From contig NZ_ATZA01000004.1 in NCBI RefSeq assembly GCF_000427965.1, forward strand, positions 120,079 to 184,078: a stretch of 64,000 nucleotides of DNA. The letters run 5' to 3'. The DNA is from Olivibacter sitiensis DSM 17696 (GTDB lineage Bacteria > Bacteroidota > Bacteroidia > Sphingobacteriales > Sphingobacteriaceae). Positions 40,947-49,035 of the stretch are shown here, piece after piece (position 1 is the stretch's first letter; every line of letters starts with the position of its first letter). The notes below the pieces were generated by a model. It ran no database searches. It was not told the DNA's origin and was given only the letters and a program-made list of their open reading frames with translations. The position numbers and the translations under genes were made by a program.

Positions 40947-41956
40947 GCATTGGGAAACTTGGGATCTTGGGCTTCGTTGCTAAGCTCGTAAGAGCGTTCA
41001 CCATCTTCCTCGTCGGAGGTTTCTTCCAAGCGTACCTTTACGGCAATGGAAGAAGGTTGTATGCCCATTCCGAACATTTCCGCATTTTGTTTGGTAAATT
41101 CGGCTCCTAAAAATAGGATATTGGCCGCATAAAATATCCACAGCAAGATAATAATGAGCGTTCCTGCAGCACCATAAGCCGAGCCTGGAGCAGCCTGAGT
41201 CATGTACAGACCTATGCCCCATTTGCCGATCATAAAAAGGACGGCGGTAAAAAATGCCCCTGAACGGACGTCCTTCCACCTAATCTTTATATCGGGCAAG
41301 AATTTAAAAATACATCCGAACAGGAAGGAAAGGACCAGAAAAGACAACGTGTTGTTTACTATATCCAACACATAGAGCGTGGTAGTATCAAAGAGATTAT
41401 AGCCAAATACAAATACATCGGGCAAATAGCTGACGATAGACGTGCTAAGGGCGGTGATGAGACCACTGGCGATAAAGGAAACGATCAGGATAAAACCTAG
41501 GGAAAGTACGATAGAAAAGGAAAGCAGCCGATCCAATAGCATCTTTACCCAACCCCGTTTTGGTTTGGGCTTCACATTGAAAATCATGTTGAGGGTATCC
41601 TGCATCTCGATGAACACCTTGGTCGAGGAAAAGGCGAGTGTACCAACACCGATAATGGTCGCTATGGAGGAGCCTCTTCCAACGTTAAGATTTTGCACAA
41701 TGGATTGCACGGTCGCTGCGGCGTCTGGCCCAATCAGTTCATTCAGCTCGGTAAAAATCCTTCCTTGTGCCGCATCTTCGCCCCAAACTATCCCCACGAT
41801 GGCCATAATAATAATGATCAAGGGGGCCAAGGCAAAAATGGTATAATATGACAATGATGCAGCCATCTTAGTAGCCTTGTCCTCGCCAAACGATACGCCT
41901 GTTGCCTTAAGCACGCTAAAAGCGTCAACATAAAATGCTTTGGTAAGTATCCTCAT
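40943..41956 (-). CDS. YihY/BrkB-family inner-membrane protein
   Basis: 337 residues with about six membrane helices. The signature KATKMAASLSYYTIFALAPL near the N terminus and GSAYGAAGTLIIILLWIFYA followed by ANILFLGAEFT near the C terminus are typical of this family (formerly mis-called RNase BN). A polar, acidic C-terminal tail (EETSDEEDGERSYEL) is cytoplasmic by prediction. Function unknown; transporter activity has been suggested for the family. Stop codon overlaps the end of oxyR. Confidence 0.88.
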   Translation of the reverse strand: MRILTKAFYVDAFSVLKATGVSFGEDKATKMAASLSYYTIFALAPLIIIIMAIVGIVWGEDAAQGRIFTELNELIGPDAAATVQSIVQNLNVGRGSSIATIIGVGTLAFSSTKVFIEMQDTLNMIFNVKPKPKRGWVKMLLDRLLSFSIVLSLGFILIVSFIASGLITALSTSIVSYLPDVFVFGYNLFDTTTLYVLDIVNNTLSFLVLSFLFGCIFKFLPDIKIRWKDVRSGAFFTAVLFMIGKWGIGLYMTQAAPGSAYGAAGTLIIILLWIFYAANILFLGAEFTKQNAEMFGMGIQPSSIAVKVRLEETSDEEDGERSYELSNEAQDPKFPNA

Positions 41957-41989
41957 ATAACAATCTCTGGGAGAAAGTGACCTATGTGG

Positions 41990-43201
41990 CTATCTGCTGG
42001 AGACAATCATTAGATCAAGATCTTTCGGGGTCATATTGAACTTCTCTGCCATGTCTGCATTTGTCAACTGTCCTTGATAAAGATATATGGCTTTTCTAAT
42101 ACCCGTTTTCTCCCAGATCAGATTCCATAGCCCGCCCTTCTCTCCGATATCTAACAAGATAGGCGTGAAAATGTTTGTGAGGGCGTAGGTGGCCGTTCTG
42201 GCTACCCTTGAAGCAATATTGGGTACACAATAATGAATGACATCGTACTTTCTAAACACGGGCTCTTCGTGGTTGGTCACTTTGCTCGTCTCAAAGCAGC
42301 CGCCTTGGTCGATGGAGACGTCAATTAGCACAGAGTTCGGTTTCATCTTAGATACGGTCTCTTCGGTGACGATACAGGGGCATCTGCCACTCGGAGAGCG
42401 CATGGCACCGATGACGACATCGCAACTTAACACGGCCTTTCGCAAAACGATGGGCTGAATGACCGAAGTGAACACCCTATTACCTATGTTTGTCTGCAAA
42501 CGCCGTAGACGATAGACCGAATTGTCGAAAACCTTGACCTGTGCGCCAAGTGCAATAGCCGTACGAGCAGCATATTCGCCTACAGTACCTGCGCCAATGA
42601 TGACAATTTCGGTAGGCGGCACGCCGGTAATACCACCCAACATCAACCCTTTTCCATTAAAGATATTACTGAGGTATTCGGCAGCGATAAGCACGGATGT
42701 TGTGCCCACTATCTCGCTCATGGCGCGCACAACTGTAAGAATATTGCCTTCGTCCCTTAGGTACTCGTACGATAGCGCCGTTATTTTCTTGTTCATCATG
42801 GCCTTTAATGTTTCCATCGTCATGAAGGAAGGTGGCTGCGAGGAGAACAGTACCTGTCCAGGTTTCATCAGCGCGATTTCTTCCAATGTGGGGCCATTTA
42901 TTTTTATGACGATGTCCGCCTGCATCACCCTTTCTTTCTCATATACGATGTTTGCACCCTGCTCGCTATAGTGGTGGTCCAAAAAATTGGCCCCATCGCC
43001 TGCACCAGATTCTAACAATACCTGATGCCCATTCTCTACCAGAAGTGCCACAGAAAGTGGTGTGAGCGGTATTCGATTTTCTTGATAGCTGATTTCCTTT
43101 GGAATACCGATGCATAAGCTATTTTTCTTGCTGCCGGTTTCTAATAAGGCCTCCTGCGGCTGCATCATGGCCTGTCTTGCCAGTTTGGACAATTCACTCA
43201 T
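41990..43201 (-). CDS. ald: Alanine dehydrogenase (AlaDH/PNT family)
   Basis: 403 residues. Reversible NAD-dependent deamination of L-alanine to pyruvate. N-terminal IGIPKEISYQENRIPLTPLS and the substrate lysine region are typical; the Rossmann loop is IVIIGAGTVGEYAARTAIALG, and DVVIGAMRSPSGRCPCIVTEE matches the AlaDH/PNT signature. An N-terminal extension of about 27 residues precedes the usual start (GIPKE), a feature seen in Bacteroidota AlaDH. A pyridine nucleotide transhydrogenase alpha subunit is the alternative, but there is no PntB nearby. Confidence 0.88.
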   Translation of the reverse strand: MSELSKLARQAMMQPQEALLETGSKKNSLCIGIPKEISYQENRIPLTPLSVALLVENGHQVLLESGAGDGANFLDHHYSEQGANIVYEKERVMQADIVIKINGPTLEEIALMKPGQVLFSSQPPSFMTMETLKAMMNKKITALSYEYLRDEGNILTVVRAMSEIVGTTSVLIAAEYLSNIFNGKGLMLGGITGVPPTEIVIIGAGTVGEYAARTAIALGAQVKVFDNSVYRLRRLQTNIGNRVFTSVIQPIVLRKAVLSCDVVIGAMRSPSGRCPCIVTEETVSKMKPNSVLIDVSIDQGGCFETSKVTNHEEPVFRKYDVIHYCVPNIASRVARTATYALTNIFTPILLDIGEKGGLWNLIWEKTGIRKAIYLYQGQLTNADMAEKFNMTPKDLDLMIVSSR

Positions 43202-43266
43202 ATATGTGTGGGTCTGCTTTACTCGAAAGTGGTGGGAAATTTACGCAAAAAAATCAATATATCCGA

Positions 43267-43698
43267 TTAACTGGCTTCATTAATTTCCAAGGTAATTAGC
43301 CTGGATCTATCTGCTTGCGTCTTCATGTGAATTTTGATGTGATCTGGTGGCCATAGATTAGGAATTTTTTCTGACCATTCTACAAAACAAAAATGCCCCG
43401 AATAGAAATAGTCCTCATAGCCCAGGTCATAGGCTTCGGTCTCGTCGCGAAGACGATAGAAATCAAAATGGTATATCACCTCACCCTCTTTGCCCATATA
43501 CTGATTAACTATGGAAAAAGTTGGGCTTGAGATATCTTGCGCTGGCACGCCAAGCGCTTGGCATAATGCCTTAATAAGCGTTGTTTTACCTGTCCCCATA
43601 TCTGCAAAAAAAAGAAATACCGCAGGACGGCGAGTATATTTCAATATTTCCTCAGCCACCTGCGGTATTTCGTCAATGCCCTTTGCTATCAGTACCAT
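43267..43698 (-). CDS. tsaE: tRNA threonylcarbamoyladenosine biosynthesis ATPase TsaE
   Basis: 143 residues. P-loop FADMGTGKTTLIKALCQALG near residues 31-50, switch region DISSPTFSIVNQYMG, and the Walker B-like HFDFYRLRDETEAYDLGYED are diagnostic. TsaE works with TsaB and TsaD to make t6A37 in ANN-decoding tRNAs. A promoter box TACCTTTG ends six bases before this ATG, which rules out the upstream in-frame TTG. It lies 24 bases downstream of porX. Confidence 0.93.
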   Translation of the reverse strand: MVLIAKGIDEIPQVAEEILKYTRRPAVFLFFADMGTGKTTLIKALCQALGVPAQDISSPTFSIVNQYMGKEGEVIYHFDFYRLRDETEAYDLGYEDYFYSGHFCFVEWSEKIPNLWPPDHIKIHMKTQADRSRLITLEINEAS

Positions 43699-43704
43699 AA
43701 GGCA

Positions 43705-43712
43705 CAAAGGTA
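43705..43712 (-). promoter_or_regulatory. Promoter -7 box TACCTTTG of tsaE
   Basis: Exact consensus in the 24-base gap between porX and tsaE, six bases before the tsaE ATG; gives tsaE its own short-leader transcript. Confidence 0.5.
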
Positions 43713-43722
43713 AGCAAAGCTT

Positions 43723-45276
43723 TTATTTGGGACTATATGTAATGCATGGAATAATCATCTCCTCCAACGAAATGCCTCCATGCTGGAACGTCTCGTTGAA
43801 ATAATTCACAAATTGATTGTAATTATTAGGATAAACAAAATAGGTATCTTCCTTGGCAAAGATAAAGCTGGAGCTTACGTGCAGCTTGGGCAGTTTTGCA
43901 TCTTGCGGATTTTTCACTAGAAATACATCTTTGTCTATGTAATTCAGGTTCTTCCCTTGCTTGTAACGTAAGTTGGTATTTGTATTCCTATCTCCTATTA
44001 CCTTGCTTGGATGCCTTACCTTGATGGTACCGTGATCGGTCGTAATGACAACTTTTACATTTTTGCTCGCCAGCCACTTCAGCGCGTCTAATAAAGGCGA
44101 GTGCTGAAACCATGAAAGTGTGAGCGAACGGTAAGCCGCTTCGTCATTCGCCAATTCGCGAATCATGGCCATATCCGTTCGAGCATGGCTCAACATATCC
44201 ACAAAATTGTAGACCAACACATTGAGTTCATTGCCCATGAGATTGGGCAAGATATCTACGACATCCCTGCCTTGCTCCAAGGTCAATATCTTGTTGTAGG
44301 AAAACTTACATTCTTTTCTGACGGTGCTTTTTATCAGTGCCGAAAGAAACGCTTCTTCATGTAGGTTTTTCCCTCCTTCATCTTCGTCGTTTTGCCATAA
44401 CTGCGGAAACTGACGCTCCATGTCAGAGGGCATCATGCCACTGAATATCGCATTTCGAGCATATTGCGTGGCTGTAGGGAGTATACTATAATAGGTATCT
44501 TCCTCATCTATGCGGTAGTAATTTGCCAACACATCATTGATGACTTTCCATTGGTCATACCGCAGATTGTCTATCAGAAAAAAGAAAGTGGGTCTGTTGC
44601 TCTCCAACTGAGGAAAGACCTTCTTCCGGAGCAACTGAGGGGAGGTAAGGGGTCCGCTATCTGGGTCTTTCACCCATTTTAGATAATTCTTTTCAATAAA
44701 CTTGGAGAACTGTGCATTGGCTTCCGATTTCTGCATGGTGAGGATTTCGTGCATACCCTCATCCTCTAATTTTTCAAGTGAGATCTCCCAATACACCAAT
44801 TTTTTGTACACCTCTGCCCATTCCTTATAGTCCAAGTTATCGTTCAGCGTCATGCCCAGGTTACGAAACTCCTGCTGGTAGGCCATGGATGTCTTTTCAC
44901 TCACCAATCGCTTGTTCTCGGTCAGCTTTTTTATCGTCAACAAAATCTGCTTTGGATTGACTGGCTTAATAAGATAGTCGTCTATTTTTGACCCTATGGC
45001 ATCCTCCATTAGGAATTCTTCCTCGTTCTTGGTAACCATCACCATAGGCACCAAGGGGTTTATATTTTTGAGGGTGCTCAATGTTTCCAATCCCGTAAGT
45101 CCGGGCATATTTTCGTCGAGAAATACCAGATCGAAAAAGGAGTTTTTAAAAGCCTCCACGGCATCGTGTCCATTGGTCACAGTCTTAACGTAATAGCCCT
45201 TTTCGTTTAGAAGCATGATGTGGGGTTTCAACAGATCAATCTCATCATCAGCCCATAATATATTTGTTTCTTGCAT
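43723..45276 (-). CDS. porX: PorX-type response regulator with PglZ domain
   Basis: 517 residues. N-terminal receiver domain with phospho-acceptor Asp54 (LVFLDENMPGLTGLE), conserved Lys in DYLIKPVNPKQILL, then a helical linker and a C-terminal PglZ alkaline-phosphatase-like domain (FFLIDNLRYDQWKVI, NFVDMLSHARTDM, VVITTDHGTIKV). PorX with the sensor PorY regulates type IX secretion in Bacteroidota, and the PglZ domain of PorX is known as a phosphodiesterase. The sensor is not in this window. Confidence 0.92.
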   Translation of the reverse strand: MQETNILWADDEIDLLKPHIMLLNEKGYYVKTVTNGHDAVEAFKNSFFDLVFLDENMPGLTGLETLSTLKNINPLVPMVMVTKNEEEFLMEDAIGSKIDDYLIKPVNPKQILLTIKKLTENKRLVSEKTSMAYQQEFRNLGMTLNDNLDYKEWAEVYKKLVYWEISLEKLEDEGMHEILTMQKSEANAQFSKFIEKNYLKWVKDPDSGPLTSPQLLRKKVFPQLESNRPTFFFLIDNLRYDQWKVINDVLANYYRIDEEDTYYSILPTATQYARNAIFSGMMPSDMERQFPQLWQNDEDEGGKNLHEEAFLSALIKSTVRKECKFSYNKILTLEQGRDVVDILPNLMGNELNVLVYNFVDMLSHARTDMAMIRELANDEAAYRSLTLSWFQHSPLLDALKWLASKNVKVVITTDHGTIKVRHPSKVIGDRNTNTNLRYKQGKNLNYIDKDVFLVKNPQDAKLPKLHVSSSFIFAKEDTYFVYPNNYNQFVNYFNETFQHGGISLEEMIIPCITYSPK

Positions 45277-45389
45277 GTGTAAGTTCCTTTACTTTTGTTG
45301 TAATGATCAAAAGGTATAAGGTACGAACTTAACAAAATGTTTTTGATAGACACCCTTTTTTAACATATCTTAACAGCAAGTATATAGAT

Positions 45390-46871
45390 CTACTTTTTGT
45401 CATAGTTCTGCATTACCAGTTCAAAGTAACGGATCATCCTATTGAAGTTCTCAGTGCTGATTGACTCGTTCGTGTTGTGAATGCTCTGCTGCTCATCGGC
45501 ATCTAAAGCAACTGGCATAAACCTGTAAATATGGTCGCTGACAATTTCGTATTTATAGGCATCCGTACCCCCAATCGTTAGATAGGGAGTCACAACAGCA
45601 TCGGGAAAAACCGTATTGATACTTTCTTTCATCACCTCATATGCGCGCGTATCAGTTGGCGATACCTTAGATGCTTCGCGTGTATTGCTCACTTCTTCTA
45701 TCGACACCTCAAATCCTTCACATGCCTTCTCAAGGTGCTCTCTGACGTCGGCAACGCTGTTGCCAGGCAAAATCCTGAAATTCACCACAAATTCAACCTC
45801 GGGCGCCAACACATTCGAAGCATCGCTTCCCTTCATCATTGTAAGTGCCGTAGTGGTCCTAGTCAATGCATTGGTCGCGTTGTTCTTCGCCAGGGAAGAC
45901 AGCAGCACGGGTTTCAACAACCATTGGTTTGCAATGGCCAATCGATTGGCATAAGGCATCATACCGCCCACGTTGTCCAGAAAATTGGAGATGATCGGTA
46001 TGACCATCGGCTTCATCTGGTTGTTTTCCAGCCTTTGCATGATGATTGCCGCCTTGCCTATCGCACTTTGCAAGGGTGGCATCGAAGAATGCCCTCCCAG
46101 GCCTTTTACCTTCACCCTGGCCGATAGGAAACCTTTCTCGGCACAGCCAATGAGTGCCACATCCGAGGTGATCCCCTGAATACTGCCTTTTGTCGAGATA
46201 ATCCCACCCTCATCATAAACGGCATCGAAATGTAGCCCTTTCGCCTTAAAGTCTTCGGCAATCTTTGACGCGCCCTCAAGCCCGCCCACTTCTTCGTCAA
46301 AACCGAACGCAAGATAGATATCCCTTTGAGGCCTTGGCCCGTTTGCAATGATCTTGTTGATAGATTCCATAAGGCCAAACAACATCCCTTTCATATCCAA
46401 AGTTCCTCGTCCGTATATCCTTCCATTGATTACCGCTCCTGAGAAAGGAGCTTGTATGGAGGCGTCCAGACTGTCTTGCCCATCATAATTCCAAGCGGGC
46501 ACGACATCATAATGAGAAAGGAATAAAATAGGTTTTAGATCCGGATTTTCGCCTTTTAACCTGAACACCAAACCATGGTTGTTTATCTTGTAATGTTCCG
46601 TTTTTTGGTATATGCGGGGATACGTTTTTTCCAGATAGGATGCAAATTCATCAAAGGGGGCATAATCGAACTCGGCATAATCCGCATTGGAAACACTGGG
46701 GATTCTGATGCCTTCAGAAAATCGTTGAATGGCAGCATCAGAAATTGGGGCTACATTTTCACCCGTGGGCCTTTCACTTGTGTCTAAAAAGGGATGTACT
46801 GCCGTTTTGATCAATAAAACTGCGACAAGTACGACCAATAACAGCGCTATGCCAATGACGATCTTTTTCAT
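45390..46871 (-). CDS. M20-family peptidase (carboxypeptidase S/PM20D1-like)
   Basis: 493 residues from the ATG giving MKKIVIGIALLLVVLVAVLL, a signal anchor. Metal-binding and catalytic residues are present: LFLSHYDVVPAW, GRGTLDMKGMLF, LAFGFDEEVGGLEGA and the C-terminal GGTDAYKYE histidine-region equivalent. The large size and membrane anchor match the carboxypeptidase S / N-acyl-amino-acid hydrolase branch. Substrate probably peptides or N-acyl amino acids. The longer in-frame start would add 28 residues without similarity. Confidence 0.88.
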   Translation of the reverse strand: MKKIVIGIALLLVVLVAVLLIKTAVHPFLDTSERPTGENVAPISDAAIQRFSEGIRIPSVSNADYAEFDYAPFDEFASYLEKTYPRIYQKTEHYKINNHGLVFRLKGENPDLKPILFLSHYDVVPAWNYDGQDSLDASIQAPFSGAVINGRIYGRGTLDMKGMLFGLMESINKIIANGPRPQRDIYLAFGFDEEVGGLEGASKIAEDFKAKGLHFDAVYDEGGIISTKGSIQGITSDVALIGCAEKGFLSARVKVKGLGGHSSMPPLQSAIGKAAIIMQRLENNQMKPMVIPIISNFLDNVGGMMPYANRLAIANQWLLKPVLLSSLAKNNATNALTRTTTALTMMKGSDASNVLAPEVEFVVNFRILPGNSVADVREHLEKACEGFEVSIEEVSNTREASKVSPTDTRAYEVMKESINTVFPDAVVTPYLTIGGTDAYKYEIVSDHIYRFMPVALDADEQQSIHNTNESISTENFNRMIRYFELVMQNYDKK

Positions 46872-47016
46872 AATCCAAAAAATATTACCCAGTTTCGGAG
46901 GTTTATGCAAATTGAGAACTGATTCAAATGTACATGAAGTTTTTGGAAACTGCACACAGATGTATAAAAATGAACGCCAAGGCCTGTTATTGGTTCCTAA
47001 AGTGCCCTAAGAAACG

Positions 47017-47052
47017 AAAAAAGCCGTTTTTCCTTGCGGGAAAACGACTTTT
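47017..47052 (-). terminator. Terminator at the left edge of the accessory island
   Basis: On the minus strand, AAAAGtCGTTTTCC pairs with GGAAAAACGgCTTTT. It follows the PIN toxin gene and is nearly the same sequence as the terminator beside the tRNA gene 7.7 kb away. Confidence 0.8.
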
Positions 47053-47059
47053 CTGTTGG

Positions 47060-47464
47060 CTATAGAAAATGGATATTCAGCGAAGTGTAGGGTTGGATGC
47101 GTTTGAAGTCTTTATAATTGTAGGTATAGAGGCCGGAGCAATGTTGTTCAGCAATTGCGGTATGAATACAGTCATTAAAATCCTTAAAACCGATGGTCTT
47201 TGCCAGTTCCAACGCACGCGTAAATTCAATAGAACCATAGGCTACGGGCAAGGAAGACATCAATGTCATCAATTTAGCGGATATAAAGTCGGCAGGCTGG
47301 TCAAGTTTGGCCAGAACAAACCCAACTTCCTGTATATTGAGCCATGAAATTAGAAACGTATCGTCAACGATCATTTTTTCGATCAGATCATTAACCTTCA
47401 AGTGCAAACCCGGGTTTTGATTAACCAGCGAGTGAATCAGCACATCCGTATCAATATAATTCAT
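47060..47464 (-). CDS. PIN-domain toxin (VapC-like ribonuclease)
   Basis: 134 residues. PIN fold with acidic residues NYIDTDVLIH at the N terminus, the glutamate in WLNIQEVGFVLAK, and later FKDFNDCIHTAIAEQH, together the metal site of VapC RNases. Start chosen at the ATG that follows the antitoxin stop codon by one base, the coupling typical for toxin-antitoxin pairs. VapC toxins usually cleave tRNA or rRNA; the target here is unknown. A terminator follows directly. Confidence 0.85.
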   Translation of the reverse strand: MNYIDTDVLIHSLVNQNPGLHLKVNDLIEKMIVDDTFLISWLNIQEVGFVLAKLDQPADFISAKLMTLMSSLPVAYGSIEFTRALELAKTIGFKDFNDCIHTAIAEQHCSGLYTYNYKDFKRIQPYTSLNIHFL

Positions 47465-47465
47465 A

Positions 47466-47720
47466 TTAGATACCGTCCGGGTTATGCGCACTGTCGATTA
47501 AACCACGTATATCCATATTTGGGGAAATAACTGGAGCATTTTGTCGGTTGTCCTTAATCATTTGCAACAAACCTTTATTTGCCTCTTTGGGCAACCTTTC
47601 TTTTTTCTGATCCACGGATTTAACAATGATCTCCACCTCCTGTCCTTCAAACAAAGTCTTTAAGGATTTTAGAAAGGACATACTGATCTCTTTGGCCTTT
47701 AAACGATATGTCGTTTGCAT
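47466..47720 (-). CDS. Putative antitoxin of the PIN toxin
   Basis: 84 residues, immediately upstream of the toxin. The N terminus (MQTTYRLKAKEISMSFLKSL) may form a short DNA-binding strand-helix unit, and FEGQEVEIIVKSVDQKKE resembles the antitoxin linker; the C-terminal half is charged. I do not recognise the family with certainty (AbrB- or Phd-like are possible). A perfect 17-base palindrome in its promoter supports autoregulation. Confidence 0.7.
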   Translation of the reverse strand: MQTTYRLKAKEISMSFLKSLKTLFEGQEVEIIVKSVDQKKERLPKEANKGLLQMIKDNRQNAPVISPNMDIRGLIDSAHNPDGI

Positions 47721-47728
47721 AACAATTT

Positions 47729-47747
47729 CTTTTGATTATCAAAAGTA
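47729..47747 (-). promoter_or_regulatory. Promoter/operator of the PIN toxin-antitoxin pair
   Basis: Perfect palindrome CTTTTGATTATCAAAAG (47729-47745) overlaps the -7 box TACTTTTG on the minus strand (47740-47747), 9 bases before the antitoxin ATG. Overlap of operator and -7 box fits repression by the toxin-antitoxin complex. Confidence 0.55.
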
Positions 47748-47782
47748 CAAAATTATTCACAAAACGTCTGTGTTCGTCTTCT

Positions 47783-47927
47783 GGTAGGAAAAAGGGAGTT
47801 GCGACCTTTTTCCTACCACGGCACGGCCATTCCCCAACGGGGTGTGGCTGTTCCGTGGCAAGTTATTTTTGTGGGTGCGGGATTGAGGAACGAAAACCGT
47901 ACGTACAAAAACACAACTTGCAAGTAC
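47783..47927. repeat. Structured element, copy A (three stem-loops)
   Basis: Stem 1: 13-bp perfect arms GGTAGGAAAAAGG / CCTTTTTCCTACC around loop GAGTTGCGA. Stem 2 (47816-47858): imperfect CCACGG...CCGTGG with CCCC/GGGG at the tip. Stem 3: GCAAGTT and TTTTTGT pair with ACAAAAA and AACTTGC further 3', enclosing the conserved GGGTGCGG and GTACGTAC. The last 29 bases are identical in copy B at 54.0 kb, the rest is diverged but folds the same way. A weak reading frame runs through, but changes between copies keep base pairing. Not recognised as a named RNA or DNA element. Confidence 0.6.
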
Positions 47928-47937
47928 AAAACAATAG

Positions 47938-48267
47938 AGAGGGATTATACCAAAATGTGCTGAAACAGCATATAAAGCAAGCTATCCGTATAACCGCGTA
48001 TTGGGTATATATGAACTTTCAAGTGGAGGTATAGATGGAGTTACCGTTGACCAGCGTGCCATATTTGCAGCAGCGTTAAAAGCCAATGCAACACAGATCA
48101 TACTGGCGCATAACCACCCTAGCGGAAATCTAAAACCAAGCCGAAACGATATACAGACAACCAAGCGACTGGTGGAATGTGGCCATATCATGGGCATAAA
48201 GGTGATAAAGCATCTAATCATTACGGTGGACGGATATTCCAGCATGTGTGACGAGGGGTTGATGTAA
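47938..48267 (+). pseudogene. radC/JAB-domain gene remnant with internal deletion
   Basis: The frame opens with IIPKCAETAYKASYPY, resembling the conserved segment before the RadC catalytic domain, then jumps to NRVLGIYELSSGGIDG, skipping about 25 residues that normally include the LNR strand. The JAMM metal site ILAHNHPSGNLKPS is intact and the C terminus is complete (DGYSSMCDEGLM). The N-terminal ~45 residues are absent. RadC-like JAB genes are common passengers of Bacteroidota conjugative and genomic islands; this one is probably non-functional. Confidence 0.75.
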
Positions 48268-48275
48268 AATGGCAT

Positions 48276-48330
48276 AATGGCTAAACATGGCTCTTGAAAC
48301 TTTTGGGGTTTCACCGCCCGTTTAGCCATT
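48276..48330. repeat. Inverted repeat after the radC remnant
   Basis: Perfect 11-base arms AATGGCTAAAC / GTTTAGCCATT, 33 bases apart, enclosing a smaller GAAAC/GTTTC pair. No T-run, so a terminator is unlikely. The rest of the stretch to 48445 holds no gene I can support. Confidence 0.6.
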
Positions 48331-48445
48331 GCTATCACAACACAATCTAGGTGGGTACACAATCGGGAGGAACAACAACCATATGAACGGCAGGAAAAAT
48401 GGCATTCCGCACTCCCAATCTTGGCAATACGGTCGCCAAATATGA

Positions 48446-48830
48446 TTTGTCACCCGTATTGCTTTGCGAAAGGTCGTGCTTCATAAAAGCTCACTTGGAT
48501 TTCGATCTATGTTCCATAGAACAAAATCCAACCGCTTTTCTTGATTTTGCTCGCCTGCGCATTCATTCGGGCCGCACTGCTGTCACCATTTTTGGTCAAA
48601 AATATCGCCAACAGCTTGTATTGCCCTATTGGAGCAACATATCGTTTGACCGCTCTATCGAGCTTTACTCAAACGACCCTCATTCAACTCGCCACGGCTC
48701 GAAAGCCTATATTGCGACAAGAAAACAAATTGTATCTTTGTTAAACACTAAAAAGGGAGGTAAATATACTCTGAAAAATGAAACAAGAAATGAGACAAAA
48801 CCACTAAAAACCGATGCTTTTCAAGGTAAA
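48446..48830 (+). repeat. 385-bp direct repeat, copy A
   Basis: Seven mismatches to copy B over 385 bases (about 98% identity), same orientation, 5,749 bases apart. Carries a promoter (TTG-N18-TATCTTTG) followed by a 9-codon ORF. The longest frame through it shows at least four amino-acid-changing differences out of seven, so it is not under obvious protein constraint. The sequence ends exactly at TCAAGGTAAA in both copies. Downstream, up to 49035, no gene is visible. Confidence 0.9.
48712..48740 (+). promoter_or_regulatory. Promoter in repeat copy A
   Basis: -33 TTG, 18-base spacer, -7 TATCTTTG. Identical in copy B (54461-54489). It points rightwards; in copy A what follows is a 9-codon ORF (MKQEMRQNH) and then non-coding sequence. 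Confidence 0.55.
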
Positions 48831-49035
48831 GCAATATATGAACTATTTTTTGAACCGCAAAATTTTGCTCCGTTAGTATTTGTTACGGTTTTGTGTTGAT
48901 TTGATTGTGTTGTTACGGATTGTAACATGGATAGGTTTTTGTTTAGGTTGTGGGCTTTGGTTAGTAAAATACTTTTTAGAGTTTTTCGACGTACTTGCTT
49001 ATTCTATCTACGAGCAGTTTTGGAAACGACCGGAG

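Noticed and set aside
47732..48034. 100-codon open frame through structured element A, similar in translation to 53948-54235
   Set aside because: Changes between the copies preserve base pairing in the stems; the two frames diverge after the shared segment and start in unrelated sequence.
48399..48899. 166-codon open frame through repeat copy A (and its counterpart at 54127-54657)
   Set aside because: Four or more of the seven differences between copies change the amino acid, the frame runs across the repeat boundary into unrelated sequence, and no domain is recognisable.
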